Shown here one piece after another: positions 49,107-58,297 of a stretch of DNA of 64,000 nucleotides. A program made the position numbers and the translations under genes. This DNA is from CBFHND01 sp965657085 (GTDB lineage: Bacteria > Pseudomonadota > Alphaproteobacteria > Rhodobacterales > Rhodobacteraceae), in assembly GCA_965657085.1 (NCBI GenBank), contig CBFHND010000015.1, positions 1 to 64,000 on the forward strand, in the 5' to 3' direction. The notes under the pieces were generated by a model. It saw only the letters and a program-made list of their open reading frames with translations. It made no database searches and had not been told where the DNA came from. Every line of letters starts with the position of its first letter. Positions within the stretch are counted from its first letter, which is position 1.

Positions 49107-50303
49107 TCAGGCGGTGTCATCATCCGCGTCGCCCAGCATTTGCAACACTTCTTCGGTGTCTTGCCCGAAACGCGGGGGGGCATGCCGGTAGGTCACCGGC
49201 GTGCGCGACAGTTTGAGGGGATTCGCCAAAAGCCGCACCGCACCGCCTGCAACATCCGCGCAGGGTACGGGGACCACGGTGCCACGTGCCTGCGCCTGGT
49301 CCGAACCCAACGCTTCGGCCACATCGTGGATGGGTCCGACCGGCACTTTCACCGATTGCAGGCGTGCCATCACGTCGGCACGGGTCAGCGCGGCCAGAGC
49401 GGGTTTGATCAGTGGCATCAGCGCCTCGCGGTGCTCGATCCGGCCCAGGTTTGTCACAAAACGCGCATCTGCAGCCACGTCCGAAAGGCCCAGAACGTCG
49501 CAGAACCGCACAAACTGCGCATCGTTGCCAACGGCGATCAGCACGTGGCCATCGCTGCAGGCAAAGGCGTCATAAGGCACAATGTTGGGATGGGCGTTGC
49601 CCCGGCGCTCCGGCACCTTGCCGCTGGTCAGGAAATTGCAGCCTTCGTTGATCAGCCACGCCATTTGTGCATCCACGAGGCTCAGGTCGATATGCTGGCC
49701 CTCGCCTGTCTGATCGCGGTGACGCAGGGCGGCGAGGATGCCGATTGTGGCGTACATGCCGCACATCACGTCTGCGATGCCCACGCCCACCTTCATCGGC
49801 GCGCCCTCGGGGTCGCCGGTCAGTGACATGATCCCGCCATAGCCCTGCGCCATCAGGTCGTATCCCGGCTGGTCGCGGTTGGGGCCGTATTGGCCAAAGC
49901 CGCTGATCGAGCAGTAGACAAGCGATGGGTGCGCCTTGAGCAGGCTGGCATGATCCAGACCGTATTTTTCCAACCCGCCGGGTTTGTAATTCTCGATCAC
50001 GATATCGGCGCGTGCAGCCAATGCCTTGATCGTGGCCTGACCTTCGGCGCTGGCAAGGTCCACGGCGATGGATTTCTTGTTGCGGTTGGCGGACATGAAA
50101 TAGGCGCTGAGATCCGAGGCGCTGCCATCGGGGTTGCGCGCATAGTTCGGCCCCCAGCCGCGGGTGTCGTCCCCGCCGGTTTTGGGGTTTTCCACCTTGA
50201 TCACGGTGGCGCCGAAATCGCCCAGCAATTGCGTGGCTGTGGGACCCGCGAGGATGCGGCTGAGGTCGAGTACGAAGATGCCGTCGAGCGCGCCTTGGGT
50301 CAT
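49107..50303 (-). CDS. class III CoA-transferase (CaiB/formyl-CoA transferase family)
   Basis: A 398-residue CoA-transferase. LDLSRILAGPTATQLLGDFGATVIKVE near 12-38 (in parts), the catalytic Asp in QPGYDLMAQGYGG near 139-151, and GVGIADVMCGMYATIGILAALRHRDQTGEGQ are family hallmarks. It moves CoA between organic acids; the acid cannot be told. The next gene on the same strand is a TPP-dependent enzyme about 80 bases away, so they may form one pathway unit. Confidence 0.85.
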   Translation of the reverse strand: MTQGALDGIFVLDLSRILAGPTATQLLGDFGATVIKVENPKTGGDDTRGWGPNYARNPDGSASDLSAYFMSANRNKKSIAVDLASAEGQATIKALAARADIVIENYKPGGLEKYGLDHASLLKAHPSLVYCSISGFGQYGPNRDQPGYDLMAQGYGGIMSLTGDPEGAPMKVGVGIADVMCGMYATIGILAALRHRDQTGEGQHIDLSLVDAQMAWLINEGCNFLTSGKVPERRGNAHPNIVPYDAFACSDGHVLIAVGNDAQFVRFCDVLGLSDVAADARFVTNLGRIEHREALMPLIKPALAALTRADVMARLQSVKVPVGPIHDVAEALGSDQAQARGTVVPVPCADVAGGAVRLLANPLKLSRTPVTYRHAPPRFGQDTEEVLQMLGDADDDTA

Positions 50304-50385
50304 CGGGCGTTGCCTCCTTCAGCCTGTTGTTTGCAATCCAGCCCGCGCGGCGCATGCCACGCATGCGCTGTGACGTCGGTTTGCA

Positions 50386-51996
50386 TCAAATCCGCCCATC
50401 ATAGGCACCGCGGTCGATATGCGCGGCGATCACCGTGAAGGTGTCCGCGGCCTGCGCCGCCTTCAAGGCTGCGCGCAAAGCGTCCCGGTCACGCACGTCC
50501 ACGCCCGCGCCGCCAAAGGCACGCCCCATGGCCGCATAGTCATGCGTTGCGAAATCCACACCCCGGTTGCCCATTTGCCGCTGCCGCTGTTTCAACTCGA
50601 TCAAAGCCAGGGACGCATCTACAAAAACCACGAAGATGCAAGCGAGGCCCAGCTCGGACGCCGTTGCCAACTCGCCCGCGATCATCAGGAACCCTGCATC
50701 GCCGGAAAAACTCACCACGGTGCGCTCCGGATCGACCAGCTTGGCCCCGATTGCCAAGGGCAATGCGCAGCCCATGGTGCACAGCGCGCTGGATTGCATC
50801 AGCCCGCGCGGTTCTGAACAACGCCACATTTGCGACAGCAGGATGCGATGCGCACCGCTGTCAGCGGTGGCCAGCGTATCGCGGGGCAGTTGCGCACGAC
50901 ACTCCGCGATCACGGCTCCCGGCCCCCACGTTTCGTCCGAGGGAAAGGCCGTGGCCAGCGCCGCCTTGGCCTGCGCGATCTCGCCCCCGGTCCAGACGTC
51001 CCGCGCCGTGACGACATCCTGCAACGCGTGCAGGGTCGCGGGCACGGAGCCGACGATGTTGAGCGTGGATTGATGCATGTAGTGATGGTTGGGCACCGCC
51101 GTGATGTCGATCACGCGCTGGGTGTCTGCATCCCAGACATCGCGCCACCCCGGGCGCATTTCAATCGGGTCATAGCCTGCGCAGAGGATCACATCGGCGC
51201 TTTGCACCAGCGGCACCAGCGTCCGGTCCGCAAGTGGCGAAAGCCCCGCGCCGCCAAGGGCGAGGGGATCGTCTTCGGGGATCATCCCCTTGGCCTTGTA
51301 GGTCGTGATGACGGGAATGCCCAAGGCGCGGGCAAAGCCTGCGATGTCGGCCCCTTCGTTCATTGCATCTACGCCGACGATCATCACCGGGCGCTGCGCG
51401 GCGTTCAGCCAACCTGCCGCCTCTTGCAGAACCTCCGGGGCGGGCACCACCTGCGCCGCAGGCGCGCGAGGGGCAGGGGCGGTAGACGGCACTTGCGCGT
51501 CGGCCACGCCAATCGGCACGTCAACGAACACCGGGCCGGGCCGCCCTTCGAGCGCGATGCCCATCGCTTTGTCCGCGATCACGTGTGCGGCCCCTGTGTT
51601 CAGGGTGAACACCGCCTTGGTGATCTCGCGGAAGACCTGTGGCTGGTCCAGCACCTGATGGGTGTAGGTCTGGGCCTCATCCGCATCGACGGCCCCGGCC
51701 AGAACGATCAGTGGCACGCGGTCCTGATGCGCATTGGCGATGGAATTCACACCGTTCAGCACACCGGGCCCCACCGTTGCCACCAATATTCCCGGCGCGC
51801 CGGTGCGGTGCCACGCGGCCTCGGCCATGAACCCGGCGGCATTTTCGTGTCTGCACAAGGTAAAGGTGATGCCTGCGGCCTCCAGCGCATCCACAAGCGT
51901 CAGAACCTCGCCCCCCGGCATGCCAAAGGCGTGGCGGCATCCCGCCGCATAAAGCCGTCGCGCCACCGCGTCCGCTGCCCTGATCGTTGTTGTCAT
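50386..51996 (-). CDS. TPP-dependent acetolactate synthase-like enzyme
   Basis: A 536-residue thiamine diphosphate enzyme. The N-terminal PYR domain has FGMPGGEVLTLVDAL near 24-38 and the catalytic Glu in CRHENAAGFMAEA; the C-terminal PP domain has the GDAGF (GDG-type) motif near 430 that binds the cofactor's metal, with Asp in the next turn instead of the usual Asn-Asn. It resembles the large subunit of acetolactate synthase and related lyases such as sulfoacetaldehyde or glyoxylate carboligase. No small regulatory subunit is present. Its neighbour is the CoA-transferase. Confidence 0.8.
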   Translation of the reverse strand: MTTTIRAADAVARRLYAAGCRHAFGMPGGEVLTLVDALEAAGITFTLCRHENAAGFMAEAAWHRTGAPGILVATVGPGVLNGVNSIANAHQDRVPLIVLAGAVDADEAQTYTHQVLDQPQVFREITKAVFTLNTGAAHVIADKAMGIALEGRPGPVFVDVPIGVADAQVPSTAPAPRAPAAQVVPAPEVLQEAAGWLNAAQRPVMIVGVDAMNEGADIAGFARALGIPVITTYKAKGMIPEDDPLALGGAGLSPLADRTLVPLVQSADVILCAGYDPIEMRPGWRDVWDADTQRVIDITAVPNHHYMHQSTLNIVGSVPATLHALQDVVTARDVWTGGEIAQAKAALATAFPSDETWGPGAVIAECRAQLPRDTLATADSGAHRILLSQMWRCSEPRGLMQSSALCTMGCALPLAIGAKLVDPERTVVSFSGDAGFLMIAGELATASELGLACIFVVFVDASLALIELKQRQRQMGNRGVDFATHDYAAMGRAFGGAGVDVRDRDALRAALKAAQAADTFTVIAAHIDRGAYDGRI

Positions 51997-52084
51997 ATTG
52001 TCCTCATCCTTGGTTGCGCGCGACCCTGCCGTAGGGCCGTTCGGGGTGCAACTCACCATTGCGCCAGAGATGTTGCAAAATCGC

Positions 52085-52107
52085 TTGACGCTTCCAGCGT
52101 TGGGAGC
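52085..52107 (+). promoter_or_regulatory. CueR-type promoter element of the copA remnant
   Basis: TTGACG (52085-52090) is followed by the dyad GCTTCC-AGCGTT-GGGAGC (52090-52107), matching the layout of copper-responsive MerR-type promoters where the dyad sits between -35 and -10. The expected -10 position about 19 bases on (near 52110) reads TTGTGC, a poor match. It is 15 bases upstream of the ATG of the decayed ATPase. Confidence 0.5.
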
Positions 52108-52122
52108 CCTTGTGCGGTTTCC

Positions 52123-53231
52123 ATGATCTTACATTTCCAAATCGATGGCCCGAACTGTGAATCCTGTGTCGCGCGGGCGGGAAATTGCGCTGACCACGAT
52201 CCCCGGCGCGCAGGACGTGGGTGTCAACCTTGTCCAGGCGGCGGGGCAGGTCGAGGGTGACGATTCCGTCAGGCCACACGGCCCATGCAGACCAGCCGCA
52301 TGGCACAGATGCTGCTTACCGCCTTGGTTCTGGCCAGGCCGGGTGCTGCATTTGCAAACGCGGTGTGCCGGGATCGGTTCGCCAGTGATCATCGCCTCGT
52401 CCATGTGGCTGGTGCCTGCTGGGTCCTCGTGGCGGCATTGGCCACTTTCGCGGTCTGGATGGTGTTCGGGCCGGGGCTTGCTGCGGCGTTGGTTGCTGCG
52501 GTTTCGGTGCTGATCATCGCGTGCCCTTGCGCCAGGGGGTTGGCGACGCCGGTGTCGATCATGGTCGGCACCGGGCGGGCGGCCGAGCTTGGCGTGTTGT
52601 TCCGCGCAGGCGATGCGTTGCAGGGGCTGCAATCAGTGAAGGTGATTGCCTTTGACAAGACCGGAACGCTGACACGGGGAACACCGACGCTGACACGGAT
52701 CATCGCCGCAGAAAGTATCGCAAAATTGCAGGCGCAGGGGATCGCCGTGGCCATGATTACTGGCGACGTGGCCGCAACGGCCAGCCATGTGGCCCGCGCG
52801 CTGGACATTGATCATGTGACCGCGGGCGTGCCGCCGGGGGGCAAGGTCGAGGCCATTCACGCCCTGCGCAAGGACCATGGCGCTATCGCGTTCGTGGGCG
52901 ACGGGATCAATGATGCCCCGGCGCTGACCGCTGCCGATGTGGGGCTGGCGGTGGCAAAAGCCTCGGACAGTGCGATGGATGCGGCGGATATGGTGTTGAT
53001 GTCTGACCACACCGATGCCGATCTGCGCGCCCGCAGGATCAGTGCGGCCACCCTGCGCAATATCCGGCAGAACCTTGTCTGGGCCTTTGGATACAACGTC
53101 GCCCTGATCCCGGTGGCCGCGGGGCTTTTGGTGCCTTTCGGGGGTCCGCAGCTGTCGCCGTCCCTTGCGGCAGGGGCCATGGCGCCAAGCTCGGTTTTTG
53201 TGGTGACCAATGCGCTGCGGTTGCGTAACGC
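52123..53231 (+). pseudogene. copA: decayed and rearranged copper-translocating P-type ATPase (CopA)
   Basis: Pieces of a Cu(I)-exporting CopA are present but broken. The start keeps a metal-binding motif GPNCESCVAR (52147-52176) and then shifts frame into ALTTIPGAQDVGVNLV. The actuator domain is represented only by 17 residues including DEAMITGEPIP, found on the opposite strand (52366-52416). The plus strand then resumes at the last transmembrane part with LIIACPCARGLATP, DKTGTLTRGTPTLT and, after loss of about 100 residues of the nucleotide domain, MITGD, VGDGINDAPALTAADVG and NIRQNLVWAFGYN. There is no stop before cueR. It cannot make a working pump. Confidence 0.8.
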
Positions 53232-53654
53232 GTGGGCAGGCGCACGAACATCTCGCAGGTCGCAACCGTGTCCGGCCTGCCGGCCAGGACCATCCGGTAT
53301 TACGAGGACATTGGCCTGATCCGCCCGGATCGTCACAGCAACGGCTACCGCGACTATTCCGACAACGATGTACACAAGCTGCAGTTCCTCGCCTCGGCCC
53401 GTGCGCTTGGCTTTTCCATCGATGATTGCCGGTCGTCGCTGGCGCTCTGGGAAGATCGTGACCGGGCCAGCGCCGATGTGCGCCGGATCGCGCGCGCGCA
53501 TCTCGACGAAATCGGCACCAATCTGTCAGAGCTTCAGGCGATGCGTCAGACGTTGGCGCATCTGGTGGACTGCTGCGCAGGCGATGCGCCCCCCGATTGT
53601 CCGATCCTCGATGGCCTGGCCGATTTCACAGCGCCCGGCACCAAGGGATCCTGA
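53232..53654 (+). CDS. cueR: CueR-type copper-responsive MerR regulator
   Basis: A 140-residue MerR-family activator. The HTH and wing region is ARTIRYYEDIGLIRPDRHSNGYRDYSDNDVHKL (in parts, about 18-50), and the metal-sensing motif DCCAGDAPPDCPIL near 113-126 has the Cys pair of CueR/HmrR for Cu(I). It lies right after the broken copA. The usual ATG appears changed to ACG at 53244 (TNIS for MNIS); the reading frame is here given a GTG start at 53232 with a poor ribosome site, so expression is doubtful. Confidence 0.7.
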   Translation: MGRRTNISQVATVSGLPARTIRYYEDIGLIRPDRHSNGYRDYSDNDVHKLQFLASARALGFSIDDCRSSLALWEDRDRASADVRRIARAHLDEIGTNLSELQAMRQTLAHLVDCCAGDAPPDCPILDGLADFTAPGTKGS

Positions 53655-53699
53655 GCCGCAGAACCTTTCACGCTTTGATGGTCAGGCGCAGGAAAGATC

Positions 53700-54278
53700 C
53701 TACCGACGTCGGTCGCGGCGTGCGCTCATGGGCTGAAAGGCCACGCCCACATGGGCCTCGCAATAGGGTTTGCCGGTCTGCACGGGCAAACCGCAGAACC
53801 AGAAATCATCGGTCGCCGGATCGCCCACGGGCCATTTGCAGGTCCGTTCGGTCAACTCCATCAGCGACAGCCTCTTGGCCTTCTTCTCGATCTCGCTGAC
53901 CTTGGCCAAGGCCTCGGGGCTGATTTCATTGGCGCTGGGCTGTGGCGGCAGGGGTTGGCCCGCCGGAATGATCTGTTTGCGTGCGGGGATCGGCGCGGGG
54001 CGCGTTTCGGCTGCAGGCTCTGCGGCCTTGGCTGCCGCAGGCTCGGGCGTTTTGCGCGGGGCCTTGGGCTTGGCCTCGGCCTTGGGGGCGGCTTTGGCCT
54101 TGCTGTCGGCCTTGGCCGTGCCACCGCCGCCTGCGCGGTTGGACAGGCCCAACCGATGCACTTTGCCGATAACCGCGTTGCGGGTCACACCGCCCAATTC
54201 CTTGGCGATCTGGCTGGCCGACTGGCCCTCGCCCCACATCTTTTTCAACAATTCAACGCGGTCGTCTGTCCAGGACAT
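53700..54278 (-). CDS. gcrA: cell-cycle regulator GcrA
   Basis: A 192-residue alphaproteobacterial cell-cycle transcription factor. MSWTDDRVELLKKMWGEGQSASQIAKELGG (in parts, 1-30) is the N-terminal DNA-binding motif, followed by RNAVIGKVHRLGL. A long Ala/Lys/Pro-rich linker (about 50-110) leads to the C-terminal sigma-70-binding region with CKWPVGDPATDDFWFCGLP and PYCEAHVGVAFQP, including the conserved Cys. It works with CtrA and the GANTC methylase CcrM. It is preceded by a terminator of the upstream exporter gene. Confidence 0.92.
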   Translation of the reverse strand: MSWTDDRVELLKKMWGEGQSASQIAKELGGVTRNAVIGKVHRLGLSNRAGGGGTAKADSKAKAAPKAEAKPKAPRKTPEPAAAKAAEPAAETRPAPIPARKQIIPAGQPLPPQPSANEISPEALAKVSEIEKKAKRLSLMELTERTCKWPVGDPATDDFWFCGLPVQTGKPYCEAHVGVAFQPMSARRDRRR

Positions 54279-54293
54279 GCAGGCTTCCTACCT

Positions 54294-54319
54294 AAAAAGC
54301 GGCCCTTCAAAGGCCGCTT
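54294..54319 (-). terminator. intrinsic terminator of the DMT exporter gene
   Basis: On the minus strand AAGCGGCC and GGCCGCTT form a perfect 8-bp stem with a 7-base loop and are followed by a TTTTT run. It lies between the exporter stop (54374) and the gcrA start (54278), so the two genes are transcribed separately. Confidence 0.8.
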
Positions 54320-54373
54320 GTGTGTCGGGTCATGGTGTATCTCAGCGCCCTATTCTAATCACTCAGGTCCAAG

Positions 54374-55285
54374 TTACAAGGCATCAGCGTCCGGGCTCGG
54401 CACATTGCGCGGCACCCGCGTCTCGCGCAGGGCCAGCAGCACGGCACCGGCCACGATGATCCCCGCGCCGATCCATGTCACGCTGTCCGGCACCACGCCA
54501 AAGAACAGCCGGTCATAAAGTGCGGCGAATATAAGGGTCAGATAGCTGAACGGGGCGACAAAGCTGGCATCCGCCCGCGCCATGCCATTGACGAAACAGG
54601 TCTGCGCCAGCGCCATACACACCCCCAGCGTCGCCATGATTGCCCATTGCGCAAGCGTGGGTGCCTGCCAGACCCACAGCACGGCGACCGTGGCGATGCA
54701 AAGCCCGATGCCGTTGTTGATCAGCAGGATCTGGAATGGCCCTTCGCGCCCCGCCAACCGCTTGATGAAGATCAACTCAAGCCCCATCACCATCGCCGCC
54801 CCCAGCGCCAGCAACGCGGCGGGCTGAAAGCTGCCGGGCGTGGGGCGCAACAGGATACTGGCCCCGATCAGCGCAATGACCGCCGCGCTCCAGCGCACGC
54901 GGCCCACGCGTTCCCCCAGCAGAGGGATCGCCAGCATCATGCCGAACACCGGGTTGAGAAAGGTGATGGCCGTGGCATCGGCCAGCGGGATAAAGGCCAC
55001 CGATGCGAACATCAGGGTCACGCCCATCCACCCGGCACTTGTGCGCGCCACGTGCAGCCGCCAGTGCACCCGTGTCAGCGTCGGGCGCACCACGGCAAAG
55101 GCGGTGCTGATCGCGGCAAAAGCAAAGAGAAAACGCGCGTGGCTGATCTGCAAGGGATGCACGGCCGGGCCGAACTGATCTGATCCCAGAGCCTTGGCGC
55201 ACAGCATCGTCACCGCGATGAACGCGGTGGCCAGCGCAATGAGGGCGGCGGCAAGGGCCGGGTTGTGGGCGCGCGCGACAAACAT
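54374..55285 (-). CDS. EamA-type (DMT superfamily) exporter
   Basis: A 303-residue integral membrane transporter with about ten helices in two EamA repeats. The first has AFIAVTMLCAKALG and DATAITFLNPVFGMMLAIPLLGERV near 90-114; the second ends with VAPFSYLTLIFAALYDRLFFG. Members export amino acids, nucleosides or other small molecules. The ATG at 55285 gives an N-terminus that starts the first helix; longer readings add low-complexity sequence. The next gene upstream is argD in the opposite direction. Confidence 0.8.
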   Translation of the reverse strand: MFVARAHNPALAAALIALATAFIAVTMLCAKALGSDQFGPAVHPLQISHARFLFAFAAISTAFAVVRPTLTRVHWRLHVARTSAGWMGVTLMFASVAFIPLADATAITFLNPVFGMMLAIPLLGERVGRVRWSAAVIALIGASILLRPTPGSFQPAALLALGAAMVMGLELIFIKRLAGREGPFQILLINNGIGLCIATVAVLWVWQAPTLAQWAIMATLGVCMALAQTCFVNGMARADASFVAPFSYLTLIFAALYDRLFFGVVPDSVTWIGAGIIVAGAVLLALRETRVPRNVPSPDADAL

Positions 55286-55543
55286 GGCGGTCTTGTGCGC
55301 CTGCCCGGGGCGGCGAACAAGCCACAAAACGCACTGGTCAAGCCGCGCGAACTGGTCTAGAGCGACACCCATGACGGCACTGGCACATAACGCAACGATC
55401 CGACGACGCACCTTCGCGTAACGTCCCGCTTTTGCCTGTCCGCGCCCCGCATGGCGCACCCATCTTTCCAAATCTGTTGACCCCGCCGCGCGCCTGTTGC
55501 ACCAAAGTGCTTTCCGGCCAAGGCCACTTCAAAGGATGATCCG

Positions 55544-56722
55544 ATGATCTCTTCCGTTTTGCCGACCTATTCACGTGCTCCCCTGACGTTTCTGAAGGGC
55601 GAGGGCACATGGCTGATCGAGCAAGACGGATCGCGATACCTTGATCTGGGCGCGGGCATCGCTGTCAACGCACTGGGCCATGCGCACCCGGCGCTGGTCG
55701 AGGCATTGACCGAACAGGCACAGGCGCTTTGGCATACCTCGAACCTTTACCAGATCCCGCAGCAACAGGCGCTGGCCGACAAGCTGGTGGATGCAACCTT
55801 TGCCGATACGGTCTTTTTCACCAATTCTGGCACCGAAGCCTGTGAACTGGCGGTGAAAATGGCGCGGAAGTATTTCCACGACAAAGGGCAGCCGGAGCGC
55901 ACCGACATCATCACCTTTTCGGGCTCATTCCATGGCCGGTCCTCGGCGGGCATCGCCGCGGCGGGGTCGGAAAAGATGACCAAGGGGTTTGGTCCGCTGT
56001 TGCCGGGGTTCGTGCACTTGGAATTCGGCGACCACGATGCGCTGACTGCCGCCATCACCGATACCACCGCCGCCATCCTGATCGAACCGGTGCAGGGCGA
56101 GGGTGGTATTCGCCCGGTGCCGGATCAGTGCCTCAAGGGCCTGCGCGATCTGTGCGACGAACGCGGTCTGCTTTTGATCTTTGACGAGGTGCAGTGCGGT
56201 GTGGGCCGAACCGGCAAGCTCTTTGCGCACGAGTGGGCGGGGATCACCCCCGACATCATGATGGTGGCCAAGGGCATCGGCGGCGGCTTTCCCCTTGGGG
56301 CGGTTCTGGCCACCGAAGACGCGGCCTCCGGCATGACGGCAGGCACCCACGGATCGACCTATGGTGGCAACCCGCTGGGCTGTGCGGTGGGCTGCAAGGT
56401 TCTGGACACAATCGACACGCCCGACTTTCTGGCCGAGGTGAACCGCAAGGCGGGGTTGATGCGCCAGAAGCTCGAAGGGTTGGTGGCCGCGCACCCGGAC
56501 GTGTTCGAAGGCGTGCGCGGATCGGGGCTGATGCTGGGGCTGATCTGCAAAGCGGTCAACACGGACGTGGTCAACGCAGGCTATGCGCAGCACGTGATCA
56601 CCGTGCCTGCCGCCGACAACGTGGTGCGCCTTTTGCCGCCGCTCACGATCTCGGACGATGAAATCGCCGCGGCACTGGACAAGCTCGACGCTGCGGCAGC
56701 GTCCCTGACGACGGCCAACTGA
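55544..56722 (+). CDS. argD: acetylornithine aminotransferase
   Basis: A 392-residue PLP enzyme of fold type I in arginine biosynthesis, converting N-acetylglutamate semialdehyde to N-acetylornithine. LGAGIAVNALGHAHPALVEAL, FFTNSGTEACELAVKMARKY near 93-112, IFDEVQCGVGRTGKLFAHE near 205-223 and the PLP Lys in MMVAKGIGGGFPLGAVLA are standard. A purine-rich site precedes the ATG. It heads a plus-strand group argD, argF, DsbA-like, panE. Confidence 0.92.
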   Translation: MISSVLPTYSRAPLTFLKGEGTWLIEQDGSRYLDLGAGIAVNALGHAHPALVEALTEQAQALWHTSNLYQIPQQQALADKLVDATFADTVFFTNSGTEACELAVKMARKYFHDKGQPERTDIITFSGSFHGRSSAGIAAAGSEKMTKGFGPLLPGFVHLEFGDHDALTAAITDTTAAILIEPVQGEGGIRPVPDQCLKGLRDLCDERGLLLIFDEVQCGVGRTGKLFAHEWAGITPDIMMVAKGIGGGFPLGAVLATEDAASGMTAGTHGSTYGGNPLGCAVGCKVLDTIDTPDFLAEVNRKAGLMRQKLEGLVAAHPDVFEGVRGSGLMLGLICKAVNTDVVNAGYAQHVITVPAADNVVRLLPPLTISDDEIAAALDKLDAAAASLTTAN

Positions 56723-56786
56723 ACCTGTTCTACGGGCGTCTGGGAGGCTGAAAACCCCCGGCGCGCCCTCTCGAAAGTATTATGAC

Positions 56787-57692
56787 ATGAAACACTTCCT
56801 CGATATTCACACCACTGATCCCACAGACCTGCGCCAGATTATCGACAGTGCACGCAGCATCAAGGACGCGCGCGCGGGCCGCCCCAAAGGCACGCCAGAC
56901 GACGATCAACCGCTGGCCGGGCACATGGTCGCGCTGATTTTCGAAAAGCCCTCGACCCGTACAAGGGTCAGCTTTGACGTGGGCGTGCGCCAGATGGGCG
57001 GGCAGACCATGGTGCTGTCGGGTGCCGATATGCAGCTGGGCCACGGTGAAACCATCGCCGACACCGCGCGCGTCCTGTCGCGCTATGTCGATCTGATCAT
57101 GATCCGCACGTTCGAGGAAGCGACCCTGCTGGAAATGGCTGAACACGCCACCGTGCCGGTGATCAATGGGCTGACCAACCGAACGCATCCCTGCCAGATC
57201 ATGGCCGACGTCATGACCTTCGAGGAACACAACGGTCCGATCAAGGGGCGCAAGGTGGTGTGGTCGGGTGACGGCAACAACGTCTTTGCCTCCTTCGCCC
57301 ATGCGGCCAAGCAGTTCGAGTTCGATCTCACTTTCACCGGACCCGAACCGCTTGATCCCGAACGCGCGCTGGATGGGCTTTACACCACCGAACGCAATCC
57401 CGACATCGCGGTGCAGGGGGCTGATCTTGTGGTGACCGACACATGGGTCAGCATGCATGATCCGCAATCGGCGCGTGAACGGCGCCACAACCAGCTGCGC
57501 GGCTACCAGGTCAACCGCGACCTGATGGACAAGGCAAAGCCCGACGCGCTTTTCATGCACTGCCTGCCCGCGCACCGCGATGACGAAGCGACGTCTGAGG
57601 TCATGGATGGCCCCAATTCGGTGATCTTCGACGAGGCGGAAAACCGGTTGCATGCGCAAAAGGCGATCATGCGCTGGTGTCTTGAGAAATGA
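56787..57692 (+). CDS. argF: ornithine carbamoyltransferase
   Basis: A 301-residue transcarbamylase that forms citrulline from ornithine and carbamoyl phosphate. The carbamoyl-phosphate site is FEKPSTRTRVSFD near 51-63, ornithine and metal contacts include HPCQIMADV and WVSMHD, and the C-terminal HCLPAHRDDE near 258-267 is intact. The expected Asp and Trp residues of the family are seen. Its stop overlaps the start of the DsbA-like gene (ATGA). Confidence 0.95.
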   Translation: MKHFLDIHTTDPTDLRQIIDSARSIKDARAGRPKGTPDDDQPLAGHMVALIFEKPSTRTRVSFDVGVRQMGGQTMVLSGADMQLGHGETIADTARVLSRYVDLIMIRTFEEATLLEMAEHATVPVINGLTNRTHPCQIMADVMTFEEHNGPIKGRKVVWSGDGNNVFASFAHAAKQFEFDLTFTGPEPLDPERALDGLYTTERNPDIAVQGADLVVTDTWVSMHDPQSARERRHNQLRGYQVNRDLMDKAKPDALFMHCLPAHRDDEATSEVMDGPNSVIFDEAENRLHAQKAIMRWCLEK

Positions 57693-58297
57693 CCAAAACC
57701 ATCGAATTTTTCTATGCCGCGGACTCGGCCTATGCCTATCTCGGGGCGTACAAGCTGTCGCAGATCGCCGCGCGGCATGGGGCGCAAATCGTGCACAAAC
57801 CGATGGAGCTTGGCCCGGTGATGCAGGCGGTGGGGTCCACCACCTTTCGCGAACGCACGCCTGCGCATATCGCTTATTTCTTTCGCCGGGAGTTGAAACG
57901 CTGGGCCGAATGGCATGGTGTGCCACTGATGGACGGGCGACCGACCCATCACGACAATTCCACCCGCATCGCCAACGGGCTGATCGTAGCAGCAGGGCAG
58001 GGGGCTGATGCCGACGCGCTCAGCCATGCGCTCTTGCGCGCGCATTGGGTGGAGGACGCCGATCTGGCGGACTCCGAGACACTGGCGGCCATTCTGAAAA
58101 GCGTGGGGCTGGCGGCAGACATGCTGGAGCAGGCCGGGTCGGATGCGGTGCAAGCGCAATTGGACGCCAACACCGCTGAAGCCATCGACAAGGCCATGTT
58201 CGGCTCGCCCACCTACGTGGTGGGTGGGGATCTGTTCTATGGTCAAGACCGGCTGGACCATGTGGACCGCGCGTTGACGAAAGCCTTTGCGCCATGA
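57689..58297 (+). CDS. DsbA-family 2-hydroxychromene-2-carboxylate isomerase-like protein
   Basis: A 202-residue thioredoxin-fold protein starting TKTIEFFYAADSAYAYLGAYKL, where Ser replaces the CxxC, and ending with FGSPTYVVGGDLFYGQDRLDHVDRAL-type loop. It belongs to the same group as the protein at 24245-24841 but differs in detail. It likely binds glutathione. It overlaps argF and panE by ATGA steps, so it is translated from the arginine-gene transcript. Confidence 0.8.
   Translation: MTKTIEFFYAADSAYAYLGAYKLSQIAARHGAQIVHKPMELGPVMQAVGSTTFRERTPAHIAYFFRRELKRWAEWHGVPLMDGRPTHHDNSTRIANGLIVAAGQGADADALSHALLRAHWVEDADLADSETLAAILKSVGLAADMLEQAGSDAVQAQLDANTAEAIDKAMFGSPTYVVGGDLFYGQDRLDHVDRALTKAFAP

Noticed and set aside
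52129..52632. Minus-strand reading frame containing DEAMITGEPIP as a separate gene
   Set aside because: Only 17 residues match a P-type ATPase and the rest does not; it is treated as an inverted fragment of the copA remnant.
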